This document shows positions 16,055 to 24,376 of a stretch of DNA of 64,000 bases, in pieces; positions within the stretch are counted from its first letter, which is position 1; each line of letters begins with the position of its first letter. The position numbers and the translations under genes are program-made. The notes under the pieces are model-generated. The model was not told the origin of the DNA, did no database searches, and saw only the letters and a program-made list of their open reading frames with translations. The stretch spans positions 704,174-768,173 of the forward strand of contig NZ_JACYVH010000001.1 in the NCBI RefSeq assembly GCF_014842255.1. The letters run 5' to 3'. This DNA comes from Frigoribacterium sp. CFBP 13712. Its GTDB lineage: Bacteria > Actinomycetota > Actinomycetes > Actinomycetales > Microbacteriaceae.

Positions 16055-17280
16055 GCGGCTCCCCGGCTGCGCCCGCCCGCTCGACGACGGGCCCGCCGCC
16101 CCGGGCCCCGACGGCGGGCGTGCGCCGTCAGCACGGCCTCGAGGGCGTCGATGTGCTGCTCGTGGGGGAACCCCTCGGCGACCCGGTCACGGCAGCGCTC
16201 GCCCAGACCGGGGTCGTCGTGCCGCCAGTCGAGCACCGACGCGATGCGGGCGGCGAGGTCGAGCGGATCGGCCGGGCGCACGAGCAGGCCGGCGAACTCG
16301 CCCGAGAGCACCTCGGAGACCGCCCCGACGTCGGTGCCGACGGCCGGTCGCCCCGTCGACATGGCCTCGATCAGCACGCGACCGAAGGCCTCGGGCAGAT
16401 GCGAGGCCATGACCACGAGGTCGGCGGCGTGCAGCAGCGGGACGACGTCGCGCCGGGCGTCGAGCAGACGGTACGACCCCTCGGGCAGACCGGCCAGAGC
16501 CTCGAGCACCTCGGGTTCGACCGGTGCCGGCCCCGCCAGCACGAGCACCGCGCGCTCGGGGTCGAGGGCGAGCCCGCGCCAGGCCTCGACGAGCGTCAGC
16601 ACGCCCTTCTCGACCGACAGTCTCCCGTAGCTCAGCACCACGCGGGCTCCGGGGGCGATGCCCAGTCCGAGGTCGAGACGGGCGCTCTCGAGCTCCGCCG
16701 CGCCTCCTCGGGGGTACTCGTCGGCGGAGACGGCGTTGTGCACCACGGTGATGCGCTCGGGCGAGATCCCGGCGGCGACCCAGAGGGTCTTCATGAACTC
16801 GGAGACGGCGACGAAGTGCGCGACCCCCGTCATCACCAGCCGGGTGCGGTGGAAGTTCGGCGCGTGGTGCAGGTGGCAGACGATCGGCAGCCCGGCCCAG
16901 CGCGCCGCGAGCTGCGCCCAGACGATCTGCTCGGGGCGGTTCAGCCACAGCACGTCGGAGGCGAGGCTCCGCGCCCGTGCGATCGACGGTGCGAAGCGCC
17001 GCAGATCGCGGAGCACGCTCGACCGGTCGACGTCGAACGGGTACGGCCCGATCGGCTCGACCCCGACGGACGCGTACTCGGCACGCTGCACGCCGTCGTG
17101 GTGGAACAGCACGTCGACGCGGTGACCGCGACCCACGAGGCCCACGGTGTCCTGCAGCATGCAGAGCTCGACGCCGCCGACCGGTCGCAGCCGCTCGGCG
17201 GTCGTCAGCACCCTCAGGGGCGTCGACGACCCGGCTCGCGGTCCCGCCGGATCCGGGCGGAGCCGAGGAGGCGCGGTCAC
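16042..17280 (-). CDS. GT4-family glycosyltransferase
   Basis: A 412-residue GT-B enzyme starting at GTG 17280, overlapping the upstream GT2 stop as GTGA. N-terminal motif RPVGGVELCMLQDTVGLVGRGH is the usual acceptor-side glycine loop. The C-terminal donor-binding half contains LSYGRLSVEKGVLTLVEAW and the E-x7-E element EAFGRVLIEAM followed by STGRPAVGTDVGAVSEVL. These enzymes transfer a sugar from a nucleotide donor to a lipid-linked or growing glycan with retention of configuration. The basic tail is low complexity. It belongs to the flippase-GT2-GT4 operon. Confidence 0.88.
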   Translation of the reverse strand: MTAPPRLRPDPAGPRAGSSTPLRVLTTAERLRPVGGVELCMLQDTVGLVGRGHRVDVLFHHDGVQRAEYASVGVEPIGPYPFDVDRSSVLRDLRRFAPSIARARSLASDVLWLNRPEQIVWAQLAARWAGLPIVCHLHHAPNFHRTRLVMTGVAHFVAVSEFMKTLWVAAGISPERITVVHNAVSADEYPRGGAAELESARLDLGLGIAPGARVVLSYGRLSVEKGVLTLVEAWRGLALDPERAVLVLAGPAPVEPEVLEALAGLPEGSYRLLDARRDVVPLLHAADLVVMASHLPEAFGRVLIEAMSTGRPAVGTDVGAVSEVLSGEFAGLLVRPADPLDLAARIASVLDWRHDDPGLGERCRDRVAEGFPHEQHIDALEAVLTAHARRRGPGRRARRRAGGRSRGAAQPS

Positions 17281-18635
17281 GATCGCACGGCCACCGGCGC
17301 ATCGGCCGGGCGCACGGCGATCGCACGTGCGAGTCGCCGGCTCCGCAGGTAGGCGAGCGGCCCCTTGGGGTAGTCCCGCAGCTCGTTCAGCACGAGCGAC
17401 CGGGGGTACTCGTCTTCGAGTCCGGCGGGGCGGCTCTCGGCGGCGTCGGACGCGCCTCCTCCGATGCGGGAGAGACTCTGCGCCGCCATCGACCGCACGG
17501 CGAGGGGCAGCTGCCAGGCCAGCCCCGCGATGTGACGGCGGTCGCCGAGCACGAGCGAGGTGAGCATGGCGGTGAAGCCCAGCCCGTTGCCCCGCAGCTG
17601 CTTGAGCAGCTCGTCGGTGCCGCGACGGTGACGGTGGTGCACGATCGCGGCCGGTTCGTAGGCGATGCGGCCGCCCGTCCAGAGGACCCCGATGAACGCG
17701 GCGAGGTCCTCGCCGCCGCGGGCGGGCGTGCCCGTGCCGAGGGCCAGGTCGAAGCCGCCGATCCGCTCGAGCGCGCTCCGCCGGAACGACATGTTGGCCC
17801 CGGCGCCGTACGCGCCGACGCCGTAGACCGCGAAGCGGCGCACCACCTCGCCGTCGTCGACGACCGTGATCCGCGCCCCGCGCACCAGGCGCGACGCCGG
17901 GCGTTCCGCGTCGAGCACGAGCGGTCGCCAGGTCCGCTCGCCGCTGAAGCCGCCGTAGTAGCGCTCGAACCAGATCTGGGCCGGGGTGTCGAGCTCGGCG
18001 GGGAGGATCAGACCGGTGACGGCGTCGACCCGGGGGTCGTCGACGAAGCGCTGGGCGAGCTCGCGCAGCCAGTTCGGCTCGACCCGCACGTCGTCGTCGG
18101 TGAAGACGATGATGTCGCCCCGGGCCGCGGCGACGCCGGCGTTCCGCCCGGCCGAGATGCCCTTGCGGGGCTCGTGGATCGCACGGACCCGGTCGCGACC
18201 CGCCACGAGCCCGGGCAGGACGTCGTCGGACGGGAGCACGGGCCGGTTGTCGACGATCAGGAACTCGACGTCGGGGTAGTCGACGTCCGCGAAGCCGTCG
18301 AGCATGAGCTCGAGGTCCTCCCGCCGACCGACGATCGTCGACACGACGACGGTGACGGCGGGGAGGCGGTCGTCCGGGAGGCGCGGCGGGCGCGACGCCT
18401 CGTAGCGGACCGAGTCGTCGCGCAGATCGGTGAGCGGCGTCAGGGCCGTGCGCGCCGCGGCCGGGTCGTCGGTGAGCATGACGTCGGCCACGCCGACGGG
18501 GAGACCCCGCCAGGTGCCGAACACCATGGCCGAGTCGTACCGGTCGTCGGCCACCAGGTCGGGGAGCGGCTCGGCGAGGTCGAGGACGACGACCCGGCGC
18601 GGGGCCGGTTCGACGACCTGGGGGCGGCGGGTCAT
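17277..18635 (-). CDS. GT2-family glycosyltransferase
   Basis: A 452-residue protein starting at ATG 18635 with AGGAG just upstream. It has an unusual ~105-residue N-terminal extension before the GT-A domain. The domain shows VTVVVSTIVGRREDLELML, VEFLIVDNRP, ISAGRNAGVAAARGDIIVFT and the metal-binding FTDDDVRVEP (D-x-D). A second region has ANMSFRRSALERIGGFD and GGEDLAAF, as in rhamnosyl/galactosyl-type GT2 enzymes. A 14-mer-like copy (17451-17463) falls inside the gene. Both ends overlap neighbours by 4 nt, so expression is tightly coupled with the flippase and the GT4 enzyme. Confidence 0.88.
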   Translation of the reverse strand: MTRRPQVVEPAPRRVVVLDLAEPLPDLVADDRYDSAMVFGTWRGLPVGVADVMLTDDPAAARTALTPLTDLRDDSVRYEASRPPRLPDDRLPAVTVVVSTIVGRREDLELMLDGFADVDYPDVEFLIVDNRPVLPSDDVLPGLVAGRDRVRAIHEPRKGISAGRNAGVAAARGDIIVFTDDDVRVEPNWLRELAQRFVDDPRVDAVTGLILPAELDTPAQIWFERYYGGFSGERTWRPLVLDAERPASRLVRGARITVVDDGEVVRRFAVYGVGAYGAGANMSFRRSALERIGGFDLALGTGTPARGGEDLAAFIGVLWTGGRIAYEPAAIVHHRHRRGTDELLKQLRGNGLGFTAMLTSLVLGDRRHIAGLAWQLPLAVRSMAAQSLSRIGGGASDAAESRPAGLEDEYPRSLVLNELRDYPKGPLAYLRSRRLARAIAVRPADAPVAVRS

Positions 18636-20368
18636 GAGGTCTCCTGGTCGTGGCGTGATCGGTGCGCGGGCATGGCGGCGACGGGGTCGTCGAGTGCTGG
18701 GTCGTCGAGGGCGGGAGCTTCGGGTGCGGGGGCCTCGGGTGCGGGGGCCTCGGCGGCGTCCTCGGCGACGACCTCCGGGGGGCGGCGGGCGGCGGCGAGA
18801 CGGCGGAGGAACCACGGCAGGCAGGCCAGCGCGACGATGCAGCGCCCGATGTTCCACTCGAGGGTCTGCGGCAGCGCGATGGTCGCCGCGGCGACGACCA
18901 CGCTCGCCAGCACGGTGAGCAGGAGTCCGACCGGGGCGCCGTGCCACGCGACGCGCTTCGGCAGGACGACGAGCTGCAGGCCCGCGAGGACGGAGTAGGC
19001 GATGACGGTCGCGACGGCCGCGCCGAGGATGCCGAGCGGCGGCACCAGCAGGAGGTTCAGGCCGACGTTGGCCGCCGCCGCGACGCCGGTGATGACGCCG
19101 AGGGTCTTGGCCCGCCGCTCGATGGTCAGCAGGCGGCCGCTCGCGCCGCCCGCGGTCGCCGGGTAGGCCGTCAGCGCCACGACGAAGACGACGATGGTGA
19201 GACTCGACGGGTCGAAGCTCGCCGGCACGAGGATCGGCATCGCGAAGGGGGTCACGAGAGTCAGGGCGACGATGATCGGGTTCAGCAGACGGTAGATCTC
19301 GTTGCGCGCCGTCATCGCGAGCGCGAACCGGGCCGTCTCGTCGCGCATCTTCGCGAAGTGCGGCGCCCACGCGCTGTTGGTGAACGAGAGCAGCAGGATC
19401 ACCGACGAGCCGACCACGTACGCGACCTGGTACTGACCGACCGCGTCGGGGCCCATCAGCCGCTGCAGCACGATGCGGTCGCCGGCGTTCAGGACGAAGT
19501 ACGCCAGGCTCGCCAGGGCGAGCGGCACGCCGAACGAGAGGGCGCGCTTCGCGACCGGCCCGTTCACCAGACCGCCGATCAGCGGTCGGGTGAAGCAGAG
19601 CCCGATCACCATGGCCAGGGTCTGGCTGATGACGCTGCCCCACGCGTAGGTGAGCGCGCCGCCGCCGAGGGCCAGCAGCAGGGTCAAGCCGATCGCCTGG
19701 CCTCCTACGGCCGACACGATGCTCGTCGTGGCGAACGCCCGGAAGCGGTCTTCGGCGAGCAGCAGGGCGAGCATCACCTGGACGGCCGCCGACGGGGCAG
19801 CCCACAGCAGGACGACCAGGAGCAGGTCGTGCTCGCTGCCGAAGCCGAGCGCTCCGGCCCAGAACGGCACGGTGAGAACGGCCGCCGCGGTGGCGACGAA
19901 CGAGATGACGAGGCCGACGGCGACGAGCCCTCGGGCATTTCGGGCATCGCCGTCCTCCGCGTGCTGCAGCACGAGAGCCTGGTCGAGACCGAGCAGCGCC
20001 AGCACGCTGAGCACCTGGAAGATCGCCTGCGCGGTCGAGAAGGCGCCGAAGTCGGTGACGCCGAGCAGGTGGGCCAGCACCGGCGAGACCACCGTGCCGA
20101 CGACCAGCTGCAGCGACCAGATGATCACGTACAGCAGACCGCGCCCGAAGAGCCGCGACTGGTCCGGGGCGGCGGGGGCGGCGTCCGGGCCCGGCGACCC
20201 GATGCTCGGGGTCGGGTCGGCGACCGGCGGCGGGTCGAAGACCGGCATTCCGGCCACCGGTGACGCAGCCGACGGGCGCGGATCGGGTTCGGCGGCGTGC
20301 CGGGGCGAGGTCGGGGGCAGCCGGGTCTCGGCGGGGTCGTCGGGTCTCTCGGGCGGGGCTGACCGCAT
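18632..20368 (-). CDS. polysaccharide flippase (MOP/Wzx-like)
   Basis: A 578-residue protein: a Pro/Ala-rich N-terminal tail of about 70 residues, then 12-14 membrane helices of the oligosaccharide-flippase type (GTVVSPVLAHLLGVTDFGAFSTA near the first helices, ASLAYFVLNAGDRIVLQRLMG, DAVGQYQVAYVVGSS). It moves lipid-linked repeat units across the membrane. The C-terminal tail has short tandem repeats (APEAPAPEAPALDDPALDDP) encoded by a 12-18 bp tandem repeat at about 18690-18745, a site prone to length variation. First gene of the three-gene operon. Confidence 0.87.
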   Translation of the reverse strand: MRSAPPERPDDPAETRLPPTSPRHAAEPDPRPSAASPVAGMPVFDPPPVADPTPSIGSPGPDAAPAAPDQSRLFGRGLLYVIIWSLQLVVGTVVSPVLAHLLGVTDFGAFSTAQAIFQVLSVLALLGLDQALVLQHAEDGDARNARGLVAVGLVISFVATAAAVLTVPFWAGALGFGSEHDLLLVVLLWAAPSAAVQVMLALLLAEDRFRAFATTSIVSAVGGQAIGLTLLLALGGGALTYAWGSVISQTLAMVIGLCFTRPLIGGLVNGPVAKRALSFGVPLALASLAYFVLNAGDRIVLQRLMGPDAVGQYQVAYVVGSSVILLLSFTNSAWAPHFAKMRDETARFALAMTARNEIYRLLNPIIVALTLVTPFAMPILVPASFDPSSLTIVVFVVALTAYPATAGGASGRLLTIERRAKTLGVITGVAAAANVGLNLLLVPPLGILGAAVATVIAYSVLAGLQLVVLPKRVAWHGAPVGLLLTVLASVVVAAATIALPQTLEWNIGRCIVALACLPWFLRRLAAARRPPEVVAEDAAEAPAPEAPAPEAPALDDPALDDPVAAMPAHRSRHDQETS

Positions 20369-20625
20369 GGGTGGTGTCCTGTCAGGTTCGGGTCCTGGAC
20401 GCAGCCTGCCGGACGCTTCGGGGCGCGTCGGCGTCGTCGACCGGGCCGAGGGGTAAGCGAGCCTGGTCGAGCGTCGAAGACTGAAGCTATCTCATGGTCG
20501 AGCGTCGGACAATGCCGCGTCCGGGGTGCGCGAGCGCCGCGTGGCGGCCCGCTCACCCGGTCTCACCCGCGGGTGCCCTGACTCCCGTGCGACCCCGCTG
20601 AGCTGCGGGTCAGCGGATCGTCGGG
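20369..20625. promoter_or_regulatory. polysaccharide operon upstream region with direct repeats
   Basis: This 257-bp region precedes the flippase operon. It contains an exact direct repeat GGTCGAGCGTCG at 20465-20476 and 20496-20507, 31 bp apart (about three helical turns), suggesting a binding site for a regulator on one face of the DNA. No gene is seen. Confidence 0.4.
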
Positions 20626-21234
20626 TCAGAGGATCGTCGTGACGACGTCGACCAGGCTGGGGCGCGCGGGGGCCGAGCCGAAACCGAAGCGCACCGGCGG
20701 GCTGAGCGGCGCCAACGGCCCCAGATCGTCGCCCGCCCGCGTGGTCACGGCCGCCGAGACGTCGCGGACGAGCGTCACGCCGTAGTACTCGCGCTTGCCG
20801 CCGCCCGCCGAGCCGGCCGTCCGCGCACCCCGGACGAGCACCCGCGCGACCGGATCGATCAGCCGGAGCCACAGCGGCGCGGTCGCGACCCGACGCGGCA
20901 CGATGCGCATCAGCATGCCGAGCGGCGACACCGCGCCGACGGTCAGCCGCACGGCGAGATCGCCGGCGGTCACCGCGATGCCGCCGTCGACGCGCCGCGT
21001 CTCGACCGGCACGACGCGCACCTCGTCGAACGTGTAGGTCGACGAGACGTAGTCGGCGACGGCCTGCGAGGGAGCCAGAAGGAGGCGGTGGCCGGTGACG
21101 TCCTCGATCATCACGTCCGTGAAGCGGCCAAGCGGCGAACGTTCCCACATGCCGATCACGACACGCGTGCCCGAGGCGGTGCCGATGCCGGCGATCCGAC
21201 CCTCGAAACGGGCTGCAGACGCACGACGACTCAT
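20626..21234 (-). CDS. hypothetical protein, conserved-looking
   Basis: A 202-residue protein from ATG 21234. No Shine-Dalgarno is visible and a TACCGT box lies close upstream, so the mRNA may be leaderless. The first 100 residues look like a beta-rich domain (IAGIGTASGTRVVIGMW, GRFTDVMIEDVTGHRLLLAP), the rest is basic with no membrane helix. I do not recognise the family. It is monocistronic between the polysaccharide operon and a dehydrogenase. Confidence 0.6.
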   Translation of the reverse strand: MSRRASAARFEGRIAGIGTASGTRVVIGMWERSPLGRFTDVMIEDVTGHRLLLAPSQAVADYVSSTYTFDEVRVVPVETRRVDGGIAVTAGDLAVRLTVGAVSPLGMLMRIVPRRVATAPLWLRLIDPVARVLVRGARTAGSAGGGKREYYGVTLVRDVSAAVTTRAGDDLGPLAPLSPPVRFGFGSAPARPSLVDVVTTIL

Positions 21235-21289
21235 GCGGGCGACGGTACGCCGTCGTCGCCGGGGCCGCGCCGTCTTCGCGAGTGCCGAC

Positions 21290-21340
21290 CCGCGCCTCCT
21301 ACGGGGCCGCGTCCTCGGGGACGGCACCGCGCCTCCTCGG
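21290..21340 (+). repeat. two copies of the dispersed 14-mer
   Basis: CGCGCCTCCT at 21291-21300 and an exact CCGCGCCTCCTCGG at 21327-21340 lie in the 108-bp gap between the dehydrogenase stop and the hypothetical gene. Confidence 0.7.
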
Positions 21341-21342
21341 AG

Positions 21343-22296
21343 TCAGTACCCGGCGTCGACGTCGACGACTCCGACGGGCTCCTTCGCCGCGGCGAGCGCC
21401 TCGATGTTCGCGCGGACGCGCTCCTGGAAGAGCGGCTCGGTCATGTCGTCGGTGTTCGCCTGATGCGGGGTGATCAGGGCGCGCGGCTCGTTCCAGAGCG
21501 GGTGACCGTCGGGCAGCGGCTCGGGGTCGACCACATCGAGCCCGGCACCGCCGATGGTGCCCTCGGCGAGCGCCGCGACGAGCGCGTCGGTGTCGACGAG
21601 GGGCCCGCGCGCGATGTTGACGAGCACGGCGGTGTCTTTCATGGCGGCGAGCCGCTCGGCGCCGATCAGGCTGGTCGTGCCCTCCGTGAGCGCCGCGGCG
21701 ACGACCACGACGTCGGCGTCGGGCAGCACCTCGTCGAGGCGATCGGTGGTGACGGTGCGTGCGGCGCCCTCGACCTCGCGGGCGGTGCGGACGACCATCG
21801 ACACCTCGACGTCGAACGGCTGCAGCAGCCGGAGCAGCTCGGTGCCGATGCCGCCCGCCCCGATGATCAGCACGTGACCGCCGTTCAGCGAGATGCCGCG
21901 CTGCGTCTGCTCCCACGACGAGGCGCGGGCCCGGATCTGCAGCGACCGCAGCGTGGCCAGTGTGAGCGCGAGCGCGTGCTCGGCGACGGGCGCGCTGTAG
22001 GCGCCCTTCGCACTGGTGAAGACGAGCCCGTCGCGGCGGGTGGCGCGCATGGTCTCGACGTACGCGTCGACCCCGGCGCTCGGCAGCTGCACGACGGCGA
22101 CCCCGGGGTGCTCGTCGACGGCGCGGCGCAGCTCGGCCTGGTCGACGCGGCCGGCGACGACGATCATGCGGGTCTCGTCGCCGAGCTCGACCTCGCGGGC
22201 GCCGGTCTCGGCGAGCGCGCGCCGGGCCGGGGCCGCTCCCCAGGCGGCGGCCTCAGGGGCGGCGGCGGGCAGGATGGTCACGGCGAGATCGGTCAT
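21343..22296 (-). CDS. D-2-hydroxyacid dehydrogenase family protein
   Basis: A 317-residue NAD(P)-dependent enzyme. The Rossmann motif is VLIIGAGGIGTELLRLLQPF; the signature LVNIARGPLVDTDALVAAL carries the catalytic Arg, GLDVVDPEPLPDGHPLW the catalytic Glu, and LITPHQAN the catalytic His. These enzymes reduce 2-ketoacids or oxidise D-2-hydroxyacids; phosphoglycerate, glyoxylate and D-lactate are common substrates. Substrate cannot be chosen from sequence. The gene is monocistronic and is followed by 14-mer copies directly after its stop. Confidence 0.88.
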   Translation of the reverse strand: MTDLAVTILPAAAPEAAAWGAAPARRALAETGAREVELGDETRMIVVAGRVDQAELRRAVDEHPGVAVVQLPSAGVDAYVETMRATRRDGLVFTSAKGAYSAPVAEHALALTLATLRSLQIRARASSWEQTQRGISLNGGHVLIIGAGGIGTELLRLLQPFDVEVSMVVRTAREVEGAARTVTTDRLDEVLPDADVVVVAAALTEGTTSLIGAERLAAMKDTAVLVNIARGPLVDTDALVAALAEGTIGGAGLDVVDPEPLPDGHPLWNEPRALITPHQANTDDMTEPLFQERVRANIEALAAAKEPVGVVDVDAGY

Positions 22297-22317
22297 ACGT
22301 CAACCTACCGAGCCCCG

Positions 22318-22440
22318 CGCCGCGCCTGCTCGGTTCCCGCCCCGCCCCCGCCTCCTCAGTTCCCGACCCGCGCCTCCTGGGCACGACCCCCGCCCCCCCG
22401 CGCCTCCTCAGTTCCCGCCCCGCGCCTCCTCGGCACGACC
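22318..22440 (+). repeat. cluster of five 14-mer copies and variants
   Basis: Within 120 bp there are five copies or near-copies of CCGCGCCTCCTCGG, starting at about 22320, 22348, 22367, 22399 and 22420. They alternate with two short linkers, TTCCCG(C/A)CC and GCACGACC. The cluster lies upstream of the dehydrogenase gene and next to the 32-bp-period array. It is noncoding. Confidence 0.75.
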
Positions 22441-22454
22441 CCCACCCCTCCCCG

Positions 22455-22739
22455 GTGTGCGAATCGCGACCAGATCCGGCCTCACGGGGCCAGAACGGGT
22501 GTTTCACAAGGTGTGTGAACGCGCACAGGTCGGGTTCGGCCCGCGGGATCCCTCTGGCCAGGTCGGGTTCGGCACAGGCACCGCCCGGCCAGGTCGTGAT
22601 CTGCACACGCCACCCGCCGACGACGTCGCGATTCGCACACGACGCCCACTGACCAGGTCGCGATTCGCACACGACACCCGCACTGACCAGGTCGCGATCC
22701 GCACACGCCTGCCACCGCCGAGGTCGCGATCCGCACACG
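22455..22739 (+). repeat. degenerate tandem array, ~32 bp period
   Basis: Seven units start at 22529, 22562, 22593, 22625, 22657, 22691 and 22723, spaced 31-34 bp. The core is GTCGCGATTCGCACACG or GTCGCGATCCGCACACG, grading into GTCGGGTTCGGCAC in the first two units. An inverted unit (GTGTGCGAATCGCGAC) stands at 22455-22470. The intervening ~15 bp differ between units. Frames across the array on the minus strand give Cys/Arg-rich low-complexity peptides, so I regard it as noncoding. A two-unit fragment with the same spacing occurs at 794-842. Confidence 0.75.
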
Positions 22740-22748
22740 ACAGCCCAG

Positions 22749-22762
22749 CCGAGGAGGCGCGG
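22749..22762 (-). repeat. 14-mer directly after the XRE stop codon
   Basis: Exact copy CCGAGGAGGCGCGG (minus-orientation) one base beyond the stop of the XRE gene (22764-22766). Confidence 0.7.
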
Positions 22763-22763
22763 C

Positions 22764-23042
22764 TCAGGAGGCCGTCAGCGCCGGCTCGTCGAGTCGGCCG
22801 GGCGAGCAGGCCTGGGCCCAGACGACGTCGAGCGACAGCCCGAGCACACCCGCGATCGCCGCGACGGTCGCGAACGACGGGGTCGCGATGCGCCCGGTCT
22901 CGACCTTCCGCAGGGTCTCGGGCGAGACGCCCGCGGCGATCGCCGTCTCGAGCATCGAGCGCTCGCCGCGGGCGCGGCGCAGCGTCGCACCGAGTCGGCG
23001 ACCGCGCTCGACCTCGGCGGGGCTGAGAGGGAGTCGGACCAT
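22764..23042 (-). CDS. XRE-family helix-turn-helix regulator
   Basis: A 92-residue protein from ATG 23042. It is almost entirely a lambda-repressor-like HTH: RLGATLRRARGERSMLETAIAAG, then SPETLRKVETGRIATPSFATVAAIAGVLGLSLD. It is divergent from the methionine aminopeptidase gene with a 10-bp palindrome between them, so it probably controls itself and that gene. The C-terminal 15 residues contain Cys but no metal motif. Confidence 0.88.
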   Translation of the reverse strand: MVRLPLSPAEVERGRRLGATLRRARGERSMLETAIAAGVSPETLRKVETGRIATPSFATVAAIAGVLGLSLDVVWAQACSPGRLDEPALTAS

Positions 23043-23055
23043 GCAGCCGATAGTA

Positions 23056-23082
23056 GTACCGGTACGACATGGCCGGTATAGT
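23056..23082. promoter_or_regulatory. palindrome and -10 box between XRE and map-like genes
   Basis: A perfect 10-bp palindrome GTACCGGTAC (23056-23065) is followed by a TATAGT -10-like box (23077-23082) oriented toward the aminopeptidase gene. Position between divergent genes, one encoding a small HTH protein, supports an operator. Confidence 0.5.
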
Positions 23083-23164
23083 TATCGCCAGCCGCACGCC
23101 CGCCCGCACCCCACGCCCCACACCCCCGCACCCCCAGACCACCGCACCCCGAAAGGCCCCCCGC

Positions 23165-23940
23165 GTGATCGAGATCCTCACCCCCGACGAACTCCGCCGA
23201 GCCCGGCGCACCGGTGCGCTGGTCGGCGACATCCTGCACGAGCTGTCGGGGCGCGCCCGGGTCGGCACGAACCTGCTCGAGATCGACCGGTGGGCGCGCG
23301 AGATGATCCTCGAGGCCGGGGCCACGTCGTGCTACGTCGACTACGCGCCGTCGTTCGGGCGGGGTCCCTTCGGGCACTACATCTGCACCGCGGTGAACGA
23401 CGCGGTGCTGCACGGGCTCCCCCACGACTACGCGCTGGCCGACGGAGACCTGCTGACCCTCGACCTCGCGGTCGTGCTCGACGGCATCGCGGCCGATGCG
23501 GCCGTCAGCTTCGTGGTGGGCGACTCCCCCCAGCCCGAGAGCGACGCCCTGATCGACTCGACGCGCCGCGCCCTCGCGGCCGGCATCGCGGCGGCCGGCC
23601 CCGGTGCTCGCCTCGGCGATCTGTCGGCGGCGATCGGCGCGGTGCTCAGCGCCGACGGCTACCCGATCAACGTCGAGTTCGGCGGCCACGGCATCGGCTC
23701 GACGATGCATCAGGACCCTCACGTGGCGAACACCGGTCGCGCCGGCCGCGGCTACAAGCTCCGCCCCGGTCTGCTGCTCGCCCTCGAGCCGTGGATCATG
23801 GCCGACACCGACGAGCTGGTCACCGACCCCGACGGCTGGACGCTCCGCAGCGCGACCGGCAGCCGCACACCGAGCACACGATCGCGATCACCGAGACCGG
23901 CGCCGAGATCATGACGCTGCCGGCGCACCTCCGCGCCTGA
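23165..23940 (+). CDS. map: type I methionine aminopeptidase, frameshifted near the 3' end
   Basis: Starts at GTG 23165 (AAAGG upstream). It removes the initiator Met from nascent proteins using a dinuclear metal site. Visible elements are HGLPHDY (active-site His), LTLDLAVVLDGIAADAA (two Asp ligands), GGHGIGSTMHQDP (His ligand) and LLALEPW (Glu ligand). In the start frame translation then runs into SRTPSTRSRSP and stops at 23914. In the next frame the expected ending HTEHTIAITETGAEI is intact to 23940. A net loss of one base (mod 3), at about 23862-23872, separates them and removes the last metal-ligand Glu of EHT. It is either a real inactivating mutation or a sequencing error. Confidence 0.8.
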
Positions 23941-23974
23941 ACCCCCGGGCGCCCCGCGGGAGCAGCATGGGCGC

Positions 23975-24307
23975 ATGACCGACCACGACGACAAGGCCAC
24001 GCGCGACGAGTTCGGCGACGCCGTCAACATGACCGCCTCCGAGCTCGAGCGCTGGCTCGACACCGACGAGTCGAAGGAGGTCGGCCAGAAGACCGACGGC
24101 CATGAGTCGACCGGTCACGCGAGCGGTCGGCGCATCGTCGGCATCCTGAAGAAGAAGCAGGCCGACTGCACCGACGACGACTACGCCCACATGCGCAAGG
24201 TCGTCGGCTACGTCGCCCGCCACTCGAAGCAGCGCCCCGACGGCGACGTCACCGACACGCCCTGGCGCTGGTCGCTGATGAACTGGGGCAACGACCCCCT
24301 GAAGTAG
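23975..24307 (+). CDS. DUF3140 protein
   Basis: A 110-residue soluble, highly charged protein from ATG 23975 with GGGAG upstream. It matches DUF3140: NMTASELERWLDTDESKEVG, GHASGRRIVGILKKK, DYAHMRKVVGYVARHSKQRP and the C-terminal PWRWSLMNWGNDP. The family is widespread in actinobacteria and some proteobacteria and may bind DNA, but the function is not established. It is cotranscribed at most with the aminopeptidase (35 bp gap). Confidence 0.88.
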   Translation: MTDHDDKATRDEFGDAVNMTASELERWLDTDESKEVGQKTDGHESTGHASGRRIVGILKKKQADCTDDDYAHMRKVVGYVARHSKQRPDGDVTDTPWRWSLMNWGNDPLK

Positions 24308-24310
24308 TCC

Positions 24311-24365
24311 CGGCTCCGTCAGGGCGGGTCGGGCCGAGCGGACCCGACCGGGTCGACGGGAGCCG
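24311..24365. terminator. bidirectional hairpin between convergent genes
   Basis: An outer stem CGGCTCCGTC / GACGGGAGCCG (one bulge) and an inner stem CGGGTC / GACCCG lie between the convergent DUF3140 and CGNR genes. There is no long T-run. An exact 14-mer copy (24363-24376) runs from the end of the hairpin to the CGNR stop codon (24377-24379). Confidence 0.5.
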
Positions 24366-24376
24366 AGGAGGCGCGG

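Noticed and set aside
22482..22738. Cys-rich small proteins on the minus strand of the array
   Set aside because: They are translations of the repeat in several frames, with no ribosome-binding site.
22529..22739. Possible CRISPR array
   Set aside because: Units are short (about 17 bp), degenerate and grade into variants; spacers are only ~15 bp and there are no cas genes.
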